Part shown: positions 32,680 to 37,790 of the stretch, one piece after another
How positions within the stretch are numbered: position 1 is the first letter of the stretch
Layout: every line of letters begins with the position of its first letter
Assembly: GCA_937919625.1 (NCBI GenBank)
Contig: CALFRK010000062.1
Span: 1-37,790 of the forward strand
DNA length: 37,790 bases
Origin: an uncultured Ilumatobacter sp.
Lineage (GTDB): Bacteria; Actinomycetota; Acidimicrobiia; Acidimicrobiales; Ilumatobacteraceae
Direction of reading: 5' to 3'
Translations under genes and position numbers: made by a program
The notes under the pieces: model-generated
What the model was told of the DNA's origin: nothing
The model's input: only the letters and a program-made list of their open reading frames with translations
The model's database searches: none

Positions 32680-32810
32680 GGAATCCTCCAAGGGACTGAA
32701 TCGGGGTTCGATTGGATGTAGCCAGCACACGCGAGTGACCACCGTTGCTAGGAGTCGATGCGTCACCCGTGGTTGGTCGTGTGCGGCGAGCCTACCGAGC
32801 GCTCGTGTGA

Positions 32811-33587
32811 TCAGCGTGTGGTGCGTCGTTGCGAGGCGTGCCAGCGCAACAGCCATCGTTCGAGCATCAGCACGGCCACCTGCCCGAGAATGCCCAGCGC
32901 CGCCGTGCACAGGATCGTCGTCCACAAGATGCTGCCCTCGTTGAACGCCACAGCGCGGCGCCCCGCTTCCCCGAGTCCGTCGGTGCTCAGCGCCGCGCCT
33001 TCCGCGAAGTAGGCGGCTGCCAGCCCCAGACCGACGTTGAATCGAGCTGCCGTAAACAGTGAGGGTAACGCCGACGGCAATCGCAGCCGCCACAACACTT
33101 CCCAACGCGAAGCATCGATCGACGCGAACAGTTCTCGCGCCGCCGGGTCGGCGCCGCGCATCCCTCCGACCGTGGCGTAGACAAATGCAGGAACCGTGAC
33201 GAACGAGACGAGGAACAGAATCGACGGTGTCCCGCGGCCCAGCCACAACACGATCGAGCTGATGTAGGCGACCCACGGTGTGACGAGGATCAACACCAGC
33301 AATGGTTGGCTGGCGTGTTCGAGCGGCCGCACCGCGGCGAGCAGCGCACCGAACGTCAGCGACACGATGAGGGCGATTGCGAGTCCGATCACGAGGTGCC
33401 GGGCGGTGACCCAGATGTTGTCGATGTAGAAGCCGGGGGTCTCGAGGAAGGTTGAAGCGATCTCGCTCGGTGGCAGCAGCACGAACTTGCGCACGTTGCG
33501 GATTCGTACGAAGGCCTCCCAGATCGCGAGCAGGGCGATCGTTCCGATGGTTGCCCAGAGGGCAGCACTGTCGCGCCAACGGTTCAT
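32811..33587 (-). CDS. ABC transporter permease (SsuC/TauC type)
   Basis: 258 residues with about six membrane helices. The inner-membrane permease signature with the EAA loop is seen (ARELFASIDASRWEVLWRLRLPSALPSLFTAARFNVGLGLAAAYFAE). The N-terminal LPPSEIASTFLE is typical of SsuC-like permeases. Its ATG overlaps the ATPase stop by 4 nt (ATGA), so the two are translationally coupled. Confidence 0.93.
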   Translation of the reverse strand: MNRWRDSAALWATIGTIALLAIWEAFVRIRNVRKFVLLPPSEIASTFLETPGFYIDNIWVTARHLVIGLAIALIVSLTFGALLAAVRPLEHASQPLLVLILVTPWVAYISSIVLWLGRGTPSILFLVSFVTVPAFVYATVGGMRGADPAARELFASIDASRWEVLWRLRLPSALPSLFTAARFNVGLGLAAAYFAEGAALSTDGLGEAGRRAVAFNEGSILWTTILCTAALGILGQVAVLMLERWLLRWHASQRRTTR

Positions 33588-34396
33588 GACGCCGACGCCC
33601 CGCTGTACAACAGGCGACGCAAAGTGGTCTCGATCGCGAAGAAAGCGGGATCGTCCTCGAGCTGTGGCACTCGTGGTCTAGCGAGATCGACTGCGACGGT
33701 GCCGACGACCCCGCCGGGGCGTGACGACAGCACGACCACGCGGTCGGACAGGTACACCGCCTCGGCGAGAGAATGCGTGACGAACAGCACACCCGTGTTG
33801 GTTGGCTCGCTAAGGGTTGCCAACAGGTGTCGCATGTCGGCTCGGGTGATCTCGTCGAGGGCGGCGAATGGTTCATCCATCAAGAGGTAGGGCGCGTCAA
33901 GCGCGAACGCACGCACCAGGCCCACCCGTTGCTGCATGCCTCCCGAAAGTTCGTGGGGGTAGGCATCGCGAAAGTCGGCGAGTCCGACGCGATCTAGCAA
34001 CTCCACCACGTCGGGGAGCGAACTCGGGTTGGCCCCGACATTGATGTCCTGCAGCAGGCGGGCGTTGGCCTCGACGGTGCGCCACGGCAGTAGCGCAGGG
34101 GATTGCGGCACCAGTCCGAAGCGTTTGCGCCGGCTGGCGGATTCAGGCGAATCACCATCGATCGTGATCGTTCCCGAAGTCGGCCGCTCGAGACCGGCGA
34201 TCATCCGCAACAGCGTCGTCTTTCCGCACCCGCTGGGCCCGAGCAGGGTGACGACCTCGCCACGAGCAATCGTGATGTCGACGGGGGAGAGGGCGTCGAC
34301 CGAATTGAAACGCTTCGATACGCCTGTGGCTCGAATGCCGTGAACGTTCCCGGAACTCACGTCGCCGGACTGTACCGGTTGTGAGTAGTGGTGCAC
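33584..34396 (-). CDS. ABC transporter ATP-binding protein (SsuB/TauB type)
   Basis: 270 residues. Walker [11 protein letters not shown]-loop [12 protein letters not shown], signature LSGGMQQR, Walker B YLLMDEP with the D-loop FAALDE, and H-loop THSLAEA are all intact. It powers the importer encoded with the next two genes. GTG 34396 is used (AAGG upstream); GTG 34360 is a second choice that fits homology as well. Its start region overlaps the divergent rpsO promoter. Confidence 0.93.
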   Translation of the reverse strand: MHHYSQPVQSGDVSSGNVHGIRATGVSKRFNSVDALSPVDITIARGEVVTLLGPSGCGKTTLLRMIAGLERPTSGTITIDGDSPESASRRKRFGLVPQSPALLPWRTVEANARLLQDINVGANPSSLPDVVELLDRVGLADFRDAYPHELSGGMQQRVGLVRAFALDAPYLLMDEPFAALDEITRADMRHLLATLSEPTNTGVLFVTHSLAEAVYLSDRVVVLSSRPGGVVGTVAVDLARPRVPQLEDDPAFFAIETTLRRLLYSGASAS

Positions 34397-34408
34397 CGGC
34401 CCTAACCT
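34379..34408 (+). promoter_or_regulatory. Candidate rpsO promoter
   Basis: TTGTGA (34379-34384), an 18-bp spacer, and TAACCT (34403-34408). The predicted start near 34415 gives a leader of about 95 nt before rpsO, long enough for S15 autoregulation, which is known in other bacteria but not shown here. Confidence 0.5.
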
Positions 34409-34508
34409 TGCAACGTCCGTTGGGGCTGCGTCGAATCAGATGCGGCGCTGGCGCGATGCGATCGATCCATCAGGATCGACGCGACCTCCAATTGGAAGGC
34501 AGAACATC

Positions 34509-34772
34509 ATGGCGCTTACCCCAAAGGCCGAACTCGTTGCCAAACACGGCGCGTCCGATAAGGACACCGGCTCGCCCGAAGTGCAGATCGCGCTTCTTAC
34601 CGATCGCATCAAGCACCTCACCGAGCACCTCAAGGTGCACGCCAAAGATCACCACAGCCGTCGCGGTCTATTGATGCTGGTTGGCCGTCGCCGCCGCATG
34701 CTCGACTACTTGCGCGGCATCGACGTCGAGCGCTACCGCAAGCTCATCGCCGAACTTGGCCTCCGCCGCTGA
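34509..34772 (+). CDS. rpsO: 30S ribosomal protein S15
   Basis: 87 residues (usually 89). S15 binds helices of 16S rRNA early in 30S assembly. Conserved segments include [57 protein letters not shown] lies before the ATG. In actinobacteria rpsO is normally followed by pnp (polynucleotide phosphorylase); here an IS110-type element lies downstream instead. Confidence 0.98.
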   Translation: MALTPKAELVAKHGASDKDTGSPEVQIALLTDRIKHLTEHLKVHAKDHHSRRGLLMLVGRRRRMLDYLRGIDVERYRKLIAELGLRR

Positions 34773-34789
34773 GGCGAGCCACGCTCGCC
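34773..34789 (+). terminator. Weak terminator-like hairpin after rpsO
   Basis: GGCGAG (34773-34778) pairs with CTCGCC (34784-34789) around CCACG, directly behind the stop codon. No T-run follows, so termination would be inefficient or factor-dependent. Confidence 0.4.
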
Positions 34790-34929
34790 GATTGCGGCGT
34801 TGCGTGAGCGGCTCGTTGCCGACTGTCGGTAGCCATCGTATTCTGCTTGCCCACTGGAGGCCAACTGGATCTGCCCGTTGATGGCCAGTTGATCACGGAG
34901 TGTGGCCGGGCCGGGTTGGCGTGGTTGTC

Positions 34930-35025
34930 GGGTTCGGGAGTGACTATTCCGAAGAGCCGGGTCAGGTGAGGTGCGATGCCGGTCACGCTGGATCAGAGAC
35001 GTCCTCGCAGTGTCCTCCCGAACCC
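34930..35025. repeat. Perfect 11-bp inverted repeat 74 nt apart
   Basis: GGGTTCGGGAG (34930-34940) and its exact reverse complement (35015-35025) flank a 74-nt segment between rpsO and the transposase end. A smaller pair CAACTGG/CCAGTTG (34862-34868, 34885-34891) lies just before. They may mark the end region of the IS110-type element or a folded RNA. Confidence 0.7.
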
Positions 35026-35053
35026 ACCCGAACTGGTTGAGCTGGTCGGCGGG

Positions 35054-36112
35054 TCAGGGGCGGGTGTCGGCGACGAGGTGTTGGTAGACGGCGTTGCGGA
35101 TGTGCCGCTTGAGTGTGCGCATTGCTTCTTTGCGGGTTTTGCCTTCGGCTTGTTTGCGCAGGTAGTAGACGCGGCCGGAGGTGTCGTGGCCGACTTGGGT
35201 GACGGCGGCCATGTGGATCGCGTGGTTCAACTGGCGATCGCCGCGCGGGTTCAGCCGGCGCCGCTTCTTGGGGCCTGACGATGCTTCGATCGGTGCGGTG
35301 CCGTTGTGTCTGGCGAAGTGCCCCGATGTTGGGAACCGGTTGATGTCGCCGACGCGGCCGATGATGATCGCTGCGGTCAGCAGGCCGATCCCGTGGATAT
35401 CGGTGACCGTTGATACCGATGCTTGCACGATTTGGTTAGTGCGCGTGCGGACATCGTGGCGGGCGGTGTCGAGCACACGGATCTCGTCGAGGAGTTGACG
35501 TGCGGCACGGATCCGTTCGGCGGCGATGGGGCCGTCGATGTGGATCGAACCCAACAGATCGTGGGCTTTGCTGGCGGTCAACGCTCGTCCGGTGCCGCCT
35601 TCGATGAGGAGACACAACATGGCGTGGAGCCGGCAGATCGTGCGGGTCCGGTTGGCGGTGATCTGATGATCCCGATCCGCCAACAAACGCAGCACGACGC
35701 GGTGTTCGTCGAGTCCGACCACGACGTTGAGTGCCGAGTTGTGTCAGGCAACGAACGCCGCGGAGCGGGCATCGTTGGGGTCGGTCTTGTCGAACCGACC
35801 GCGCTCGAGCAGCCGTACCCGTGACGATAACTTCGGTGGCACATCGACAACGTGCTCGCCTGCGGCGACGAGTTGCTGGGCGAGTAACGCGCCCATTCCT
35901 GTCGCTCCCTCGACTGCCCAGGTGCGCGGTTCGAACCGGGCCGCCCACGCCATGAGTCGAGAGCGTTGATGACGATCAGCGTCGACGCGTATCGTGTCGA
36001 TCACTGCCTCGTGCCGGTCAACCGCGGCCGCGGTGTGGGAACCCTTGTGGGGGTCGATGCCCGATAATGAACATGCGTGTGCTCCGATGCTTTCGTGGAT
36101 GGGTTTCGGCAC
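35054..36112 (-). pseudogene. IS110-family transposase, broken by one in-frame stop
   Basis: About 353 codons read in one frame from GTG 36112 to the stop at 35054, with a single TGA at 35744-35746; no frameshift. The N-terminal DEDD/RuvC-like part has SGIDPHKGSHTAAAVD, WAVEGATGMGALLAQQL and RFDKTDPNDARSAAFVA (stop here). After the stop come LDEHRVVLRLLADRDHQITANRTRT and the C-terminal Tnp_IS110 domain: VTDIHGIGLLTAAIIIGRVGDINRF, GTAPIEASSGPKKRRRLN with the catalytic Ser, and LNHAIHMAAVTQ. DEDD and Ser residues all appear kept, so the stop is probably recent. GTG 36112 has AGGTG upstream; GTG 36121 is an alternative. Confidence 0.85.
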
Positions 36113-36388
36113 GGTGGACACACCTGATATGTGCTTGTTGCCGTTCCTTTTGCGAGCCACACCGCGGCTGGATCTGACCGGGCAGCCGCTTCGATCGGAA
36201 GTCAACCTCACGGCGACAGGGCATTCGAGAGACACACCCGGCCAGACCCTCGACGCTACGAAATACCGCAACATCTTGCATCTCATCCTTCATCAGGGCA
36301 CTCTGTGTGCTCCGGGATCTGTCCGCGCGATGTTTGCGGCATCATCGGATGTCGTTGTACGTGCTTCTCATGTTTGGGGGTTTTGATT
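36113..36388. other. Non-coding region upstream of the IS110 transposase
   Basis: 276 nt without a supported gene, between the divergent transposase and methyltransferase. In IS110-family elements the non-coding end beside the transposase start encodes a bridge RNA that directs donor and target choice, so such an RNA may lie here on the minus strand. I could not identify its loops or the element boundary by eye. The promoter of the methyltransferase gene must also be here. Confidence 0.4.
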
Positions 36389-37315
36389 GTGTCGAGGTTG
36401 CCGCAGTTGGATGGATCTGTGTTCTTGACGGATGGTGGGATCGAAACGGACCTGATCTTCCACAAGGGAGCCGATCTCCCTGAGTTCGCGTCCTTCGTGC
36501 TGCATGAGGACGCTTCGGGTGAGGCGATGCTGCGCGATTATTTCGGGGACTACTTCCGGATCGCTGCCGATTCTGGACTTGGTCTCGTCTTGGAGACCGC
36601 GACCTGGCGAGCGAGCAGTGACTGGGGCATGAAGCTTGGCTATGACGAAGCTCGGCTCCGCTCGGTCAACCAGCGGGCGGCTGAGTTCATGCTGGCGTTA
36701 CAGGCTGGGGAGGCAGACACCACGGTGGTCGTGAGCGGCTGCGTCGGACCACGAGGTGACGCGTACTCCGATCTTGGACCCGCAAGTGCCGACGAAGCAC
36801 TGGCCTACCACCGACCGCAGGTGGAAGTGTTGGCAGGCAGCGGCGTCGATCTCCTGACCGCCCTGACGTTGACGAACGTTGCCGAAGCGATCGGCTTCGT
36901 CCGGGCTGCGAGCGAACACTCGATGCAGGCTGTGGTGGCTCTGACCGTGGAGACCGATGGGCGCCTTCCGTCCGGCATGAGCTTGGCTCAAGCCATCGAG
37001 ACGATCGACGCCGAGACCGACGCCGCCGCTGCATACTTCATGATCAACTGCGCGCACCCCGATCACTTCACCTCATTGCTCGCCGACCCTGCTGCGGGCC
37101 TCCAACGTGTCCGTGGGATCCGTGCGAACGCGTCACGGCTCAGCCATGCCGAGTTAGACGACAGCACCGAGTTGGACGATGGCGATCCGACGGAGTTCGG
37201 AGTTCTACTCGCCGCACTCCACTCGGCCAACGCACAGATCAGCATCCTCGGTGGGTGCTGCGGCACCGATGCCCGCCACATCGCGGCAATCGCGGCGGCC
37301 CACCGGAACGGCTGA
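36389..37315 (+). CDS. Homocysteine S-methyltransferase family protein
   Basis: 308 residues from GTG 36389 (TTG 36383 possible); GGGGG lies 8 nt upstream. The family transfers a methyl group, often from S-methylmethionine, to homocysteine, giving methionine. It has the start VFLTDGGIETDLIF, the substrate region LETATWRAS, VSGCVGPRGDAY, and the zinc-binding cysteines in MINCAHPDHF and the C-terminal ILGGCCGTDARHI. Full length for the MmuM-like group. The methyl donor is unknown. The frame stays open 258 nt upstream, but that part is not homologous. Confidence 0.9.
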   Translation: MSRLPQLDGSVFLTDGGIETDLIFHKGADLPEFASFVLHEDASGEAMLRDYFGDYFRIAADSGLGLVLETATWRASSDWGMKLGYDEARLRSVNQRAAEFMLALQAGEADTTVVVSGCVGPRGDAYSDLGPASADEALAYHRPQVEVLAGSGVDLLTALTLTNVAEAIGFVRAASEHSMQAVVALTVETDGRLPSGMSLAQAIETIDAETDAAAAYFMINCAHPDHFTSLLADPAAGLQRVRGIRANASRLSHAELDDSTELDDGDPTEFGVLLAALHSANAQISILGGCCGTDARHIAAIAAAHRNG

Positions 37316-37549
37316 CGAAGCCCGCGCAGAACTGCCGCTCGGCGCTACTCGAAAGCGCATTGGCGCCCGCCCTTTCCGAACCGACGTTCAGGTACCGGCC
37401 GTCTTTTCACTACCACCGTGTGTGCTGGCCACCATTGAACGACTATTGACCGTCAGTGGGCAGTTTCTGCTGGCCACCGACAACCGACCAGGCAACCTCG
37501 CCGCGACGCGCCTTGCACTCGACCGAACCGTACGTGCTTGACTTGAGCT

Positions 37550-37790
37550 ATGACTCGACGCGTACCCCTTGTTTGGCTAGCGGTGTTTGGTTTGGCAGCG
37601 TGCAACGGTGGAGTGGAGAGTGGGGCGTCCGCCGTTCCGGTCGCTTCGACCACCACCACCACTACGACTACTCCGGCCGTCGAGACAGCGGCGCCACCGG
37701 TCGCCACTGCGGAACCAGCCACATCCGCGCCCGACGCCACGGTTGCTCCAGCCACGGTTGCTCCAGCCACGGTTGCTCCAGCCACGGTTG
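37550..37790 (+). CDS. Lipoprotein with Thr-rich and VAPAT repeats, 3' end outside the window
   Basis: 80 codons are visible from ATG 37550. The signal peptide MTRRVPLVWLAVFGLAAC ends in a lipobox (Cys18). The mature part has a run of eight Thr, then Pro/Ala/Thr-rich sequence and the pentapeptide VAPAT in tandem. Such Thr/Pro/Ala-rich stretches usually tether an outer domain to the membrane in actinobacteria; the domain itself lies beyond the window, so the function is unknown. Confidence 0.75.
   Translation, partial: MTRRVPLVWLAVFGLAACNGGVESGASAVPVASTTTTTTTTPAVETAAPPVATAEPATSAPDATVAPATVAPATVAPATV
37736..37790 (+). repeat. 15-bp tandem repeat coding for VAPAT
   Basis: GCCACGGTTGCTCCA repeats identically three times (37736-37780) and continues 10 nt to the window edge. 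It keeps frame. Total copy number is not visible. Confidence 0.95.

Noticed and set aside
31555-33876. A single 773-codon frame on the minus strand covering the substrate-binding gene and the permease region
   Set aside because: Only its last 374 codons (from 32679) match a protein family, with a signal peptide and ribosome site at the internal ATG. The upstream part reads the permease gene in the wrong frame.
31555-34396. TPP riboswitch with a thiamine-precursor transporter
   Set aside because: The binding protein resembles the NMT1/THI5 group, but no TPP riboswitch core was found before the operon or before the binding-protein gene, and no thiamine genes are nearby.
35744-35746. Selenocysteine or programmed readthrough at the TGA in the IS110 transposase
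   Set aside because: No SECIS-like hairpin was recognised after it and the family has no Sec at this place. A simple nonsense mutation is the plain explanation.
36131-36388. N-terminal extension of the homocysteine methyltransferase
   Set aside because: The frame is open, but the translated part has no family similarity and overlaps the IS110 upstream region; GTG 36389 has a ribosome site and matches the family start.

Overview
The window looks like a chromosome segment of a high-GC actinobacterium, most likely of the class Acidimicrobiia (Ilumatobacter-like). The evidence is a BldD orthologue, a candidate 6C small RNA (both actinobacterial hallmarks), an hrcA-dnaJ-rsmE cluster, and strong GC bias in third codon positions. 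Taxonomy is inferred from gene content only.

Layout. 1-1150 (-) is a truncated multi-PAS sensor. 1345-5878 (+) is a housekeeping run: hrcA, dnaJ, rsmE, a bldD orthologue and hemW. A tRNA-Val(GAC) with a strong terminator follows. 6298-15803 is a dense signalling region: an H-NOX haem NO sensor translationally coupled to a GGDEF diguanylate cyclase, a receiver-EAL response regulator, a Cache-PAS histidine kinase, a FixL-like haem-PAS histidine kinase, and a Cache-PAS-kinase-receiver-HPt hybrid. 16046-19336 holds a DUF4157 (HExxH) protein of the kind linked to extracellular contractile injection systems (eCIS), followed 15 nt later by a YbjN-fold protein. Two lipoproteins (thioredoxin-like; HExxH metallopeptidase-like) come next.

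21466-28178 is mostly minus-strand metabolism: aldo/keto reductase, acyl-CoA dehydrogenase, citrate synthase, a short acyl-CoA carboxylase beta subunit and a LysR regulator, with one small secreted Pro/Val-rich protein on the plus strand. At 28227-28378 a complete small RNA gene (promoter, C-loop hairpins, terminator) precedes a HAD-phosphatase/PlsC-acyltransferase fusion. After that come a DUF664/DinB protein, a PAP2-type membrane phosphatase, a three-gene ABC importer (-), rpsO without pnp, an IS110-family transposase broken by one in-frame TGA, a homocysteine S-methyltransferase, and the start of a lipoprotein running off the window.

The most interesting hypothesis is a compact gas-responsive cyclic-di-GMP circuit. 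NO (H-NOX) and possibly O2 (FixL-like PAS) would control synthesis (GGDEF) and breakdown (receiver-EAL) of c-di-GMP. The likely receptor is the BldD orthologue 1.5 kb upstream, which keeps the RxD-X8-RxxD c-di-GMP signature and has a BldD-box-like palindrome before its own start. A second candidate system is the orphan DUF4157/YbjN pair, which may be an injection-system effector and its chaperone-like partner.
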